Part shown: piece after piece, positions 44,088-52,390 of the stretch
Layout of the letters: every line of letters begins with the position of its first letter
Numbering within the stretch: the first letter of the stretch is position 1
NCBI GenBank assembly: GCA_947174705.1
Contig: CAMWKB010000008.1
Location: forward strand, 1 to 52,490
Direction: 5' to 3'
Length of the DNA: 52,490 nt
Origin: an uncultured Lachnospiraceae bacterium
GTDB taxonomy: Bacteria > Bacillota > Clostridia > Lachnospirales > Lachnospiraceae
Notes under the pieces: generated by a model
The model's input: the letters and a program-made list of their open reading frames with translations, nothing else
Told to the model about the DNA's origin: nothing
Databases searched by the model: none
Made by a program: the position numbers and the translations under genes

Positions 44088-45056
44088 ATGGCAAAAAACA
44101 AGGTAGGACTTGACTACTTTGACCTTGATTGCCACATGGATGAAAAAATAGAATTGATTGAAGCTGAATTTGGACTAAAGGGATTTGCAATAATCGTTAA
44201 ACTGTACCAGAGCATATATTCGGGGTTTGGTTATTATTGTGAATGGACTCCCGATATATCGGTCCTGTGGGCGTATCGGCTCGGATGTTCCCATGGTGTC
44301 GGTCTTAAGGGGAATGTCGGTAGTGTGTGTGATGAATGTGCTCTGCCTGGATTCCCGAACAATTTAATAAATGAGGTTGTAGCAGCTTCAATCAGAAGGA
44401 ACCTTTTTTCAGGGGAACTTTTCAATAAGTATAGCATCCTGACATCATCCGGGATACAGAAAAGATACTTAACGGCCACGTCCAAGCGTGAAAGGATAGA
44501 ACTGAAAAAAGAGTACCTTTTAATAAGTGTTGGCAAAAATAGGGAAAATGTAGTCATAATCGAAGATTCAGACGGAAGAATTGAAGATTCCGACGGAAGA
44601 ATTGCACAGAGTAGAGTAGAGGAGAGTAGAGATAAAAATATAATCGTCACACCTGACGGTGCGGCGGACGAACATAAGGGTACGGATGAGTCATACATAC
44701 CTACAGCGTTTGAACTCAAATGTACGGACTTCCTCATTCAATCAATACTGAATGATTTCCCAAATCAGAGGGTGCCTAAAACAGATAATGAAATAAAGAA
44801 ATGGGCATTACATATCAGACGGATTCAGAAACTGAATGGAATGGATGAAGAAAAAATATGGAATACCCTCGTCTGGACAGTAAATGATTCATTCTGGCGC
44901 ACCAATGTCAGGAGTACAAGTAAATTCCGTGAGAAGTTCCAGACGCTGTATCTGCAAAGTAACGGCAGGAAGAAAACAGTAAAGAACAGTTTTAATGATT
45001 TTAAGCAAAATGATTATGATTTTGATGCCCTGGAAAAAGAATTAATACAAAATTAG
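44088..45056 (+). CDS. DUF4373-type phage replication organiser-like protein
   Basis: 322 residues. N-terminal KVGLDYFDLDCHMDEKIELIEAEFGLKGFAIIVKLYQSIY is the DUF4373/Lin1244-like winged-helix domain of phage replication-initiation proteins. Residues about 160-180 have an unusual direct repeat (EDSDGRIEDSDGRI). C-terminal part about 215-320 is a helical region (TDNEIKKWALHIRRI), probably a helicase-loader-like domain. AGGAGTG 12 nt upstream of ATG 44088. The following gene may be its partner. Confidence 0.75.
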   Translation: MAKNKVGLDYFDLDCHMDEKIELIEAEFGLKGFAIIVKLYQSIYSGFGYYCEWTPDISVLWAYRLGCSHGVGLKGNVGSVCDECALPGFPNNLINEVVAASIRRNLFSGELFNKYSILTSSGIQKRYLTATSKRERIELKKEYLLISVGKNRENVVIIEDSDGRIEDSDGRIAQSRVEESRDKNIIVTPDGAADEHKGTDESYIPTAFELKCTDFLIQSILNDFPNQRVPKTDNEIKKWALHIRRIQKLNGMDEEKIWNTLVWTVNDSFWRTNVRSTSKFREKFQTLYLQSNGRKKTVKNSFNDFKQNDYDFDALEKELIQN

Positions 45057-45066
45057 GAGGCGCTCT

Positions 45067-46740
45067 ATGGAGGAAGTTTGGTATAAAGATGTCGCATATG
45101 AAGATGCGAAGGAACTGGTAAAAGAAAATCTGGTAAGCACCGTTGCCGCATTTATTGCATCCGGATATTGGCTTAAATACATAAGGGATAACTGTGATTA
45201 TAAAAAAGACGGATATCAGAACTTATGGGAATGTGCCGAAGCAGAGTTTGGCCTGGGGATCAGCGAAGCATCCAGAGCAATGAGTATGAATGATAAGTAT
45301 TCTACGGACGGTAACTCTCCTTTTATGGCCGAGTTATATAAACAATACAATAAGAGCCAGTTACAGGAAATGCTTACCATGTCAGATGAACAACTTGAAC
45401 AGGTTACGCCTGATATGACTGTTAAGGCTATCAGGGAAATTAAGAACCAAAAACCAGAGGATTTGGAAGAGAAGGAACAAAAGCTGGAAGATTTAGAAGA
45501 GCAGCAGGATAAATTAAAAGGATTTATATATGACTTTGTGTGGGTTGAATACATGAAGTTAAAGAATTTTTGCTTTGAGGCAGCAGGCATCAATGTGGAG
45601 AGACTTAGGGAAGTGTATGACGGAAAGCTGGTTTCAGGTGTTTCGTGTAATTTTATTATGTTTGTTGATGATGAATTGGATCTTGTATCAGAGAATACAG
45701 GAGAAATTATTGGAAAATATAGTTCTGATGCTGTAGCAAGTGAAATAAATGACAGTTTTTTAAGATTAAAAGAACAAAGAGAACTCAAAATAAAACCGGA
45801 AATAAAGGGCTTGCTGGATAACCCGTACTGCAGCGTATGTGGTGCAGCACTAAATCCGCCTGACACTGAAAATATGAGTATAGAATGTTCTGAATGTGGA
45901 CAGGCAGTTGAGTGGAAAGAATACATAGAGAAGTTTTGCGACGTCGCAACGGATTCAGTAAATACTGAATCGGAAGAGGATTTATCGGATGATGTTGTTG
46001 AAGATGTTCTGACTGAAATTGAAATGGTCTCGGAACAGGAAGAACCGTTGAGTGTCGAATTTGACACCGAGGAATTGATGAAAGAGTTTGAAGATGATGT
46101 GATTGATGGGGAATACATAGAAGTTACAGAAGATGTCTGGAAAGAAGACGGAGAATCAAATGATAGCACAGAAACTGTTAGTGAAAGTGAAAATGTAGCA
46201 GAATCGGATAATAATGACTTATCCGCAATTAAGCATCTTCTAAGTAAGAAAAATAAAGAATTAAAGGAATACCTGGATTGTGAAGGTATTCCGGAAAATA
46301 CGATATTTGAGAAAAAGACTATAGTAGCTGCATTGGCCAATATGGTATGTGAACTGGAAGATGCTGTTGAAGTAGAACAACCAGAACTACCAAAATTAAA
46401 GAATAATGAGCAACGTAAGGCATGGCTTGAAGCTGTTGAAGCATGGGGATTGTGGTATGAAGATAGAAATATTCAGGCAAGGTATTATAAATATGACTTT
46501 TCGGATGGCAGCAGGCTTATTGCTGTTAAATATAGATATACCTGCCCTCCTTGGCTCAAACATACCCAAGATAAAGAGTTGGATGGAAGCTATAAAAACA
46601 TATATTATCACATGATATATTCGGAAGAGTACAGGAAAAATCATAAATATGAATATGAGGAATACTATACCAACTCTACGACTTCTATCAGTTCTCTTGT
46701 AGAGTTTGTCAAAGAAATAGCAAAGAAGGCGTCGCTATGA
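45067..46740 (+). CDS. 557-aa phage protein with zinc ribbon and acidic linker
   Basis: N-terminal 110 residues (YEDAKELVKENLVSTVAAFIASGYWLKYI, then CAEAEFGLGISEASRAMSMNDKYS) are a conserved phage region. Coiled coil near 125-155 (EDLEEKEQKLEDLEEQQDK). Zinc ribbon about 254-282 (YCSVCGAAL...IECSECGQAV). Acidic linker about 300-400. C-terminal WLEAVEAWGLWYEDRNIQARYYKYDF region about 445-557. GGAGG upstream of ATG 45067. It fills the slot of a helicase loader or primase-like gene, but no ATPase motif is visible, so function is unknown. Confidence 0.6.
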   Translation: MEEVWYKDVAYEDAKELVKENLVSTVAAFIASGYWLKYIRDNCDYKKDGYQNLWECAEAEFGLGISEASRAMSMNDKYSTDGNSPFMAELYKQYNKSQLQEMLTMSDEQLEQVTPDMTVKAIREIKNQKPEDLEEKEQKLEDLEEQQDKLKGFIYDFVWVEYMKLKNFCFEAAGINVERLREVYDGKLVSGVSCNFIMFVDDELDLVSENTGEIIGKYSSDAVASEINDSFLRLKEQRELKIKPEIKGLLDNPYCSVCGAALNPPDTENMSIECSECGQAVEWKEYIEKFCDVATDSVNTESEEDLSDDVVEDVLTEIEMVSEQEEPLSVEFDTEELMKEFEDDVIDGEYIEVTEDVWKEDGESNDSTETVSESENVAESDNNDLSAIKHLLSKKNKELKEYLDCEGIPENTIFEKKTIVAALANMVCELEDAVEVEQPELPKLKNNEQRKAWLEAVEAWGLWYEDRNIQARYYKYDFSDGSRLIAVKYRYTCPPWLKHTQDKELDGSYKNIYYHMIYSEEYRKNHKYEYEEYYTNSTTSISSLVEFVKEIAKKASL

Positions 46741-46961
46741 AACAATATTGCAGATACTGCGCTTACTTATGCACTGGGAACGGCATATGGTGTGACGAAC
46801 TAAAAAAGGAAATCAGTGAGGCAGTAGCTAAGTCACCAAACAGGTGCCACAGCTTTGTATTTAATCCGATGGATGCCTTTAATATGGACAAGCAATATAA
46901 ACCAAGGGAAGCCAAAAAGGTGAAAAAGGCTCAATGTGATGGGCAATTGAGGTTATTTTGA
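46737..46961 (+). CDS. Small cysteine-rich phage protein, 74 aa
   Basis: MKQYCRYCAYLCTGNGIWCDELKKEIS..., cysteines near 5, 8, 12, 19 and 37, a possible metal-binding cluster. Starts by 4-nt overlap (ATGA) with the preceding stop. Lys-rich end REAKKVKKAQ. A short companion of the preceding protein; no family recognised. Confidence 0.6.
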   Translation: MKQYCRYCAYLCTGNGIWCDELKKEISEAVAKSPNRCHSFVFNPMDAFNMDKQYKPREAKKVKKAQCDGQLRLF

Positions 46962-46978
46962 AAGGTAAAGGAAGAAAA

Positions 46979-48613
46979 ATGAAAAAGGGATTGATAATTG
47001 ACTGCTTCGCCGGCGGGGGCGGAGCTAGCGTAGGGATTGAGATGGCTTTAGGCAGACAGGTAGATATAGCAATCAATCATGATCCGGATGCCATCTTAAT
47101 GCATAAAACGAATCACCCAAACACGCTGCATCTGACAGAGGATATTTTTAAGGTTGACCTGCAGAAGTATGTAAAAGGTCGTCATGTATCGTTAATGTGG
47201 GCTAGTCCTGATTGTACAAGTCATAGCAAGGCGAAAGGCGGGAAGCCAAGAAAACACGGTTTGCGTATTCTCCCATGGGCAGTATACAAACATGCTAAAG
47301 TTATCCTGCCGGATGTAATCATAATGGAAAATGTTGAAGAAATCCAACAGTGGGGTCCGTTAGATGCTTCGGGACATCCGATACCGGAGAAAAAAGGCGA
47401 GGATTATAAGAAATTTATCACAGCTATGAAACTGCTTGGATACATATTCGACAGCCGGGAACTGGTGGCAGCAGATTTCGGCGCACCTACAACCAGAAAA
47501 CGCTGGTATGCGGTATTTAGGAGAGACGGAAAAGAAATTGTCTGGCCAGAGCCGACACACAGTAAGGGCGGTGTCAATGGACTAAAGTCGTGGGAGCCGA
47601 TTTATAAATATCTGGATTTACAGGATATGGGAAAATCAATCTTCGGGCGCAAGAAACCGCTTGCCGAAAAGACCATGAATCGGATAGCCAGAGGACTTGA
47701 AAAATTTGTTTTTAACTGCCCTGAACCGTTTATTGTACAGGTAAATCATGGTGGTGATAATTTTCGCGGGCAGAGCATTTATGAACCATTGCCGACATTA
47801 ACGCAAAAGCATGGGTTTGGAACGGTAACGCCGTATATTATGCAGATTGGGCATACTGGATTTACTAAAGATAGGAATAGAGCAGTAGTAGAGCCTATGA
47901 GTACAGTTGTTACAAAAAATGAGCATTGCCTGATTAGTCCGCTGCTGATCCAGTATCATTCTGAAACCACAAAAAACAGTGTCAGAGGGCAGCAGGTGAC
48001 AGAATCTATTCAGACCGTAGACACAAGTAACCGTTATGGGTTGGTAATGTCATATATGACAAAGTTTTATGGAACTTGCACAGGTCAGAGTATACGAGAG
48101 CCAATACATACAATCACTACATCACCAGGACATTTCGGTACTATATCAGTTCTTACCGCAGACTGGAAAGAGTTGCAGGCAGCAGGTATTGACGAAGAGA
48201 CAGCGCAAAAGTGTACCTGGGTGAGTCAATTTATAATGGAGTATTACGGTTGTGGTACTGGACAGGTGATTAATGAGCCGTTGCACACCATAGTTACAAA
48301 GGACAGATTTGCTTTAATTACGGTACTTGGGAATGAATATGTGATACTTGATATCTTTCTGCGGATGCTAAATCCAGAAGAACTGAAAATGGGGCAGGGA
48401 TTTCCAAAAGATTATGTCATAGACAGGGATTACAGAGGAAATGCGTATCCTGTCAGTAAACAGGTAGCGAGGATCGGAAATAGTGTCGTTCCTATAATGG
48501 CACAGAAGTTAGTGGAAGCAAATGTCGGTTATTTGAAAATCGGGGAACGGCAGCCTATCTTGCAGATTAAAAACTCAATCATGGAAGAAAGCGGACAGAT
48601 GCGGCTGGCGTAA
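46979..48613 (+). CDS. C5-cytosine DNA methyltransferase with repeat region
   Basis: 544 residues from ATG 46979 (AAAGGAAG upstream). Motif I CFAGGGGAS (9-17), motif IV SPDC with catalytic Cys79, motif VI ENV (117-119), motif VIII-like APTTRKRW, motif X GNSVVP (500-505). The target-recognition half (about 251-450) carries five imperfect repeats of about 35 residues built on IxEPLHTITTKDRFGL. It should methylate phage or host cytosine, likely protecting against restriction. Four-base overlap region with the preceding gene. No cognate endonuclease seen. Confidence 0.9.
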   Translation: MKKGLIIDCFAGGGGASVGIEMALGRQVDIAINHDPDAILMHKTNHPNTLHLTEDIFKVDLQKYVKGRHVSLMWASPDCTSHSKAKGGKPRKHGLRILPWAVYKHAKVILPDVIIMENVEEIQQWGPLDASGHPIPEKKGEDYKKFITAMKLLGYIFDSRELVAADFGAPTTRKRWYAVFRRDGKEIVWPEPTHSKGGVNGLKSWEPIYKYLDLQDMGKSIFGRKKPLAEKTMNRIARGLEKFVFNCPEPFIVQVNHGGDNFRGQSIYEPLPTLTQKHGFGTVTPYIMQIGHTGFTKDRNRAVVEPMSTVVTKNEHCLISPLLIQYHSETTKNSVRGQQVTESIQTVDTSNRYGLVMSYMTKFYGTCTGQSIREPIHTITTSPGHFGTISVLTADWKELQAAGIDEETAQKCTWVSQFIMEYYGCGTGQVINEPLHTIVTKDRFALITVLGNEYVILDIFLRMLNPEELKMGQGFPKDYVIDRDYRGNAYPVSKQVARIGNSVVPIMAQKLVEANVGYLKIGERQPILQIKNSIMEESGQMRLA

Positions 48614-48646
48614 GTTTAGTATTTTTTGATAGAAGGAAAAATGTAA

Positions 48647-49318
48647 ATGAGCAGAGTATTACCAATATTATTTAACACCGAGATGGTCCAGGCAATATTG
48701 AGAGAAGTCGCACCTAAGACAGCGACCAGAAGGACCATAAAAGGCTATATACCTAAGGATGCAATTTGGGGATATTCAGCATTGACACCAAAAGGATACA
48801 TATCATGTAGAGGTACGTTCGCAAACGGATATGGTGAGAAGTTCTTTAAATTACCTTGTAAGAAGGGTGATATCCTGTATGTCCGGGAAACGTGGGCATT
48901 TATGTCCTGTATCGGGTGCAATGGGGATTATGCCCGTCCTGGTAGTGGAATGAACTGCTATGATACACAAGCAGTCGAGTATGATGATGGTGAGAGTATA
49001 TCGGACGGGTGTTTTATCTATCGAGCCGATTGCAAAACGCCAGAGCGCATTGTCTGGCGACCATCCATCCATATGCCAAAAAAAGCCGCGCGTATTTGGT
49101 TAAAGGTTACGGATGTAAGGGTGGAACGGTTGGGGGACATCACAATAGAAAGTATCAGAGCCGAAGGGCTTACATCGTTGGCGGTACATGCAGGGGATAT
49201 GGACATTGCGATACAAGAATGGCAGATACTATGGAATTCCACCATTAAGAAGTCAGACCTTGCCATATATGGTTATGAGGCAAATCCTTGGGTATGGGTT
49301 ATAGAGTTTGAGCGCTGA
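48647..49318 (+). CDS. ASCH/PUA-like phage protein
   Basis: 223 residues: SRVLPILFNTEMVQAILREVAPKTATRRTIKGY, then FKLPCKKGDILYVRETWAF and RIWLKVTDVRVERLGDI, with WVIEFER at the end. This is the phage ASCH-like layout (a modified-base or RNA-binding fold), located beside methyltransferases in many phages. Role unproved. Confidence 0.65.
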   Translation: MSRVLPILFNTEMVQAILREVAPKTATRRTIKGYIPKDAIWGYSALTPKGYISCRGTFANGYGEKFFKLPCKKGDILYVRETWAFMSCIGCNGDYARPGSGMNCYDTQAVEYDDGESISDGCFIYRADCKTPERIVWRPSIHMPKKAARIWLKVTDVRVERLGDITIESIRAEGLTSLAVHAGDMDIAIQEWQILWNSTIKKSDLAIYGYEANPWVWVIEFER

Positions 49319-49343
49319 AAGAAAACGGAGGAGAGTAGGAACG

Positions 49344-49742
49344 ATGATTGATGAAAAGAAATTGATTGAGCGTATATATAGCATGTCCGACACCTGCAAT
49401 TTGTTTAGATGGAGAAAACCTAAAAAGATTAAACAGGGGTTAGTGGCTATCATTGCACGTGAACCTAAAATTGGCGAGTGGATTCCATGCAGTGAGCGGT
49501 TACCGGAAGAATATGATAGTATGTTTGCGGAGATAAAAGGTACTGACAAATGGAATGATGCAATGTTTGAGAAGATTTCAGATGATGTAAATGTCACAGT
49601 GGAATATGAAAACGGCAAAAGGAAAGTAATGACCTTACATACTATTGATGGAGAATGGAAAACTGATAGATTTGTTAAATTTAAAGTTATCGCATGGCAA
49701 CCCTTGCCGGATGTATACCATGAGCAGTCAAACGAGGATTAG
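49344..49742 (+). CDS. DUF551-like phage protein
   Basis: 132 residues from ATG 49344 (AGGAGAGTAGGA upstream). WIPCSERLPEEYDSM and the terminal VIAWQPLPDVYHE pattern identify the DUF551 family of small phage proteins. N-terminal part is a basic helical region. Function unknown. Confidence 0.75.
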   Translation: MIDEKKLIERIYSMSDTCNLFRWRKPKKIKQGLVAIIAREPKIGEWIPCSERLPEEYDSMFAEIKGTDKWNDAMFEKISDDVNVTVEYENGKRKVMTLHTIDGEWKTDRFVKFKVIAWQPLPDVYHEQSNED

Positions 49743-49802
49743 AAGAAACTATGAAATTTAGGTAACTATAAACATCATATTTGTTTAACACTACGGATCT
49801 AT

Positions 49803-49824
49803 GGTGACAGGGTTACCTGTCACC
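49803..49824 (+). promoter_or_regulatory. GC-rich hairpin just upstream of the RinA-like RBS
   Basis: GGTGACAGG (49803-49811) pairs with CCTGTCACC (49816-49824), loop GTTA. The RBS AAAGGAGG begins at about 49827. It could tune translation of the activator or bind a protein. Confidence 0.5.
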
Positions 49825-49837
49825 GGAAAGGAGGAAT

Positions 49838-50251
49838 ATGGTAGAAAAGGAAAGCTGGAAAATCATTGAATTAATTATCAGGAGATACCCTGATAAAAAA
49901 AGAGAGTATGAGCAGTACATATCGGAAATTATGACTTCACAGCCAGCAAGTATAATGGCCAATAGTTCAGAAGAATATAGTAAGCCACAGTCAATAACCG
50001 AAGCAAAGGCATTGAAAATGACATCCGTATATATGGACAGATTAAAAAAGCAGATAGAAGCAGTTGAGTTTGTATACAATAACCTTAAACCGGAAGAACA
50101 AAAAGTGATGCGTATAAGATTTTGGTCGGAACGCCGCCGCAACATTCCGTATCTGCAAATAAAAAGCGTAAGTTACTCAGAGCGGCAGATGAAGCGCATT
50201 GTATATAAAATCATTGTACAGGTGGGCAAATATCTAGGTGAGATATCATAA
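49838..50251 (+). CDS. RinA/ArpU-type phage late-gene activator
   Basis: 137 residues. Helical N-terminus (IIELIIRRYPDKKREYEQYISEIM), then LKPEEQKVMRIRFWSERRRNIPYLQIKSVSYSERQMKRI, a sigma-70 region-4-like HTH. In Firmicutes phages this family switches on late operons, so packaging and structural genes should lie downstream of the window, consistent with the early-region appearance here. RBS AAAGGAGG. Confidence 0.75.
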   Translation: MVEKESWKIIELIIRRYPDKKREYEQYISEIMTSQPASIMANSSEEYSKPQSITEAKALKMTSVYMDRLKKQIEAVEFVYNNLKPEEQKVMRIRFWSERRRNIPYLQIKSVSYSERQMKRIVYKIIVQVGKYLGEIS

Positions 50252-50263
50252 GGAGTGTAGAAC

Positions 50264-50485
50264 ATGAGACAGAATTTAAAAGAAGCCCGATTGGCAGCAG
50301 GTATGACACAGCAGCAGATGGCAGATGAACTTAATATTAGTTTGATATACTATCAAAAAATAGAAGCTGGCAGCAGGACAGGCGATTTTACCATATGGGA
50401 TAAACTTGAGGATATTACAGGAATACATCAACGGAAACTCCGAGAGATTTCAGATAATCATCTCGACCAAAAAGGTAATCGATAG
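50264..50485 (+). CDS. Small XRE-family HTH protein
   Basis: 73 residues, MRQNLKEARLAAGMTQQQMADELNISLIYYQKIEAGSRTG. XRE helix-turn-helix. RBS AAGGAGTG, 12 nt after the activator. Its last 71 nt overlap the opposing XRE gene on the other strand. Confidence 0.75.
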   Translation: MRQNLKEARLAAGMTQQQMADELNISLIYYQKIEAGSRTGDFTIWDKLEDITGIHQRKLREISDNHLDQKGNR

Positions 50486-50651
50486 ATACATCCAGAATAT
50501 CAGCTATTTGAATAAGGCAATCAAAAGAAGGGTTCCGGACACCCTGCTCATATTTCTGATAGGTTATAAGGGCTATATTTAATAAATCAGACATTTTTTG
50601 TTGAGTTAATCCCTTTTTATTACGCATTTCTCTAAGACGTTTATGAAACAT
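50415..50651 (-). CDS. XRE-family repressor of second switch
   Basis: 78 residues, MFHKRLREMRNKKGLTQQKMSDLLNIALITYQKYEQGVRNPSF. XRE HTH with strong CI-like look. GGAG 8 nt before ATG 50651 on the minus strand. Divergent from the ORF6N gene across a region with two TACATACA operators (50680-50695, 50717-50735), so it probably represses that gene. Confidence 0.8.
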   Translation of the reverse strand: MFHKRLREMRNKKGLTQQKMSDLLNIALITYQKYEQGVRNPSFDCLIQIADILDVSIDYLFGRDDYLKSLGVSVDVFL

Positions 50652-50674
50652 TTGCTTTTCTCCATAAAAAATAC

Positions 50675-50735
50675 TTGACTACATACAAATTGTACTATAA
50701 TATATTCAATAATAAGTACATACAAAATGTATGTA
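50675..50735. promoter_or_regulatory. Divergent promoter with two TACATACA operators
   Basis: TTGACT (50675-50680) and TATAAT (50696-50701, spacing 15; TAATAT at 17 is an alternative). Operator A TACATACAAATTGTAC (50680-50695) fills the spacer; operator B TACATACAAAATGTATGTA (50717-50735) is a perfect palindrome with 8-bp arms and AAA centre, placed downstream of the -10. Confidence 0.7.
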
Positions 50736-50789
50736 AGACTAAAGGAAAATTTTTCCCTTAGTTAGTAAAAGAAAATGGAGGAATATTGT

Positions 50790-51398
50790 ATGAAGAATTT
50801 ACAGGTAGTAGAAGCAGATGGACAAAGGGTATTAACAACAGAACAAATAGCTAAAGAATATGGGGTAGAAGAATGGCAAATACGGCAAAATCATAAAAAT
50901 AATAAGAAACGGTATGTTGCCGGGAAACATTATATAGCTTTGGATGGAGCTGAACTTAGAGCATTTAAGGACAAAGTAGAAAATATCTACCTTGTGGGTA
51001 AAAATGCTAAAATACTTTATCTCTGGACAGAAAAGGGGGCCTTGCTACATGCCAAGAGCATAAATACAGATAAAGCTTGGGAAGTATACGATTATCTGGT
51101 AGACTTTTATTTCCGTGCAAAAGATGGCTTGAGGCAGCAGGCGTCACAGCAGGAATCTAAAGAACGTGGACGGCTAGTAGTGGATGCACCGGAGAACATA
51201 CAGATTATAGAAGGAGCAAAGAAAGTAAAAGACGATTTAATCTGCCTTCAGGTATTACTGGAACAATGCAATATGTTTGTCAGCATGGAAGAATATAAGC
51301 GGCGCCGGCAGCATGCATTAGATGCAGTGGATATCATTCGTGCGGATATGCTGAGGTTTTCGGTACTGGATCCGCGAATGGTGCGGAAGGTGTATTGA
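50790..51398 (+). CDS. ORF6N-domain phage protein (antirepressor-like)
   Basis: 202 residues from ATG 50790 (GGAGG at 50777-50781; earlier ATG 50775 overlaps the site). N-terminal ORF6N domain, VLTTEQIAKEYGVEEWQIRQNHKNNKKRYVAGKHYIALDG, about 15-110. C-terminal helical part (LICLQVLLEQCNMFVSMEEYKRRRQHALDAV). Such proteins are often anti-repressors or DNA-binding regulators of phage. Divergent from the XRE gene with which it shares operators. A terminator follows. Confidence 0.8.
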   Translation: MKNLQVVEADGQRVLTTEQIAKEYGVEEWQIRQNHKNNKKRYVAGKHYIALDGAELRAFKDKVENIYLVGKNAKILYLWTEKGALLHAKSINTDKAWEVYDYLVDFYFRAKDGLRQQASQQESKERGRLVVDAPENIQIIEGAKKVKDDLICLQVLLEQCNMFVSMEEYKRRRQHALDAVDIIRADMLRFSVLDPRMVRKVY

Positions 51399-51442
51399 AT
51401 ATTAGGAAATCTGAAAAGATGAATCCTATAATATATTTTGAG

Positions 51443-51472
51443 AGCATCTAACTGATGTAACAGTTAGGTGCT
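51443..51472 (+). terminator. Terminator after the ORF6N gene
   Basis: AGCATCTAACTG / CAGTTAGGTGCT (12 bp with one wobble), loop ATGTAA, followed by TTATTCATT. Confidence 0.65.
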
Positions 51473-51547
51473 TTATTCATTAAAAATGTAGTAATTTGTC
51501 TAAATTTGGTATATGATTAAGAAAATGTATTATGGAGGTTTATAAGA

Positions 51548-52390
51548 GTGGGAGAGAAGAAAACTTGTTTCATAGTAACGCCTATAGGCAATGATGATAG
51601 TGTAATAAGAAGACATATTGATGGCATCATTGATCAGGCTATTGTGCCAGCACTTGAAGAAAAGTATGAAATAGATGTAGCACACAGAAAATTTGAGATA
51701 GGCTCTATAAATGACCGTGTTATTGAGAGCGTTTATAAAGCGGACCTAGTAATTGCTAATTTAACAAATTTAAATCCGAATGTAATGTTTGAATTAGCTG
51801 TTAGATATAGTTTTGGCAAACCCGCTATTGTGATTGCAGAAAAAGACACTAAATTACCATTTGATATTATTGTAGAAAATACTGTGTTTTATGTAAATGA
51901 TCCGTCAGGAGCTAATGAACTAAAAGAAAAAATTATTGAATTTGAGAGAAATATTGACTTTGAAAATACCAATTATGGACCAATATTTAAAATAATAAAT
52001 AGAATCCCTTTATTTAATGAGGTTGAAGGAGGAAAAAATGTTTCAAGTGATAAAGCATTGAGTTATATAATTAATCGATTAGACTCTTTAGAGCAAAAGA
52101 TTAATAGTCCAACCAATAATAAGAGGACTAAAAAACCATCAATATCAATAATATTACCGGAGCATCTTCAGATGTCAGATTATGAAGACAGACTTATAGA
52201 TATGCTGTTTAGTAAAAGCTATAATAGAGAGATTATTGATTCATTTAAACGTGAAACCTCAAAACTTATAATTTACTTTAATGATTCTTTAAGCTTTAGA
52301 CATATTATAACTTTAGATAAAGATATTCCGTCATTTATGGAAAAGGTAGGAATAACTGATTATAAAATATCATACGATGATATTTTTTAG
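51548..52390 (+). CDS. TIR/nucleoside-deoxyribosyltransferase-like protein, possible defence cargo
   Basis: 280 residues, GTG 51548 with GGAGG 9 nt upstream. N-terminal 120 residues are a Rossmann-like nucleotide-processing fold: CFIVTPIGNDDSVI, then VYKADLVIANLTNLNPNVMFELAVRYSFGKPAIVIAEK (Asp66, Glu82), the pattern of nucleoside 2-deoxyribosyltransferase-like and TIR-like NAD-consuming proteins. C-terminal about 160-280 has no recognised fold. It stands alone between two terminator-like regions in the prophage, where defence cargo is often found. It could be an NADase effector, a nucleotide hydrolase or a nucleotide sensor; the sequence does not decide. Confidence 0.6.
   Translation: MGEKKTCFIVTPIGNDDSVIRRHIDGIIDQAIVPALEEKYEIDVAHRKFEIGSINDRVIESVYKADLVIANLTNLNPNVMFELAVRYSFGKPAIVIAEKDTKLPFDIIVENTVFYVNDPSGANELKEKIIEFERNIDFENTNYGPIFKIINRIPLFNEVEGGKNVSSDKALSYIINRLDSLEQKINSPTNNKRTKKPSISIILPEHLQMSDYEDRLIDMLFSKSYNREIIDSFKRETSKLIIYFNDSLSFRHIITLDKDIPSFMEKVGITDYKISYDDIF

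Noticed and set aside
45216..46340. 374-codon open frame on the minus strand
   Set aside because: Antisense to the 557-aa phage gene; very Ser-rich translation typical of the complement of an acidic gene, no ribosome site or family match.
46979..48613. Complete restriction-modification system
   Set aside because: No endonuclease, specificity subunit or accessory gene adjoins the methyltransferase in the visible part.
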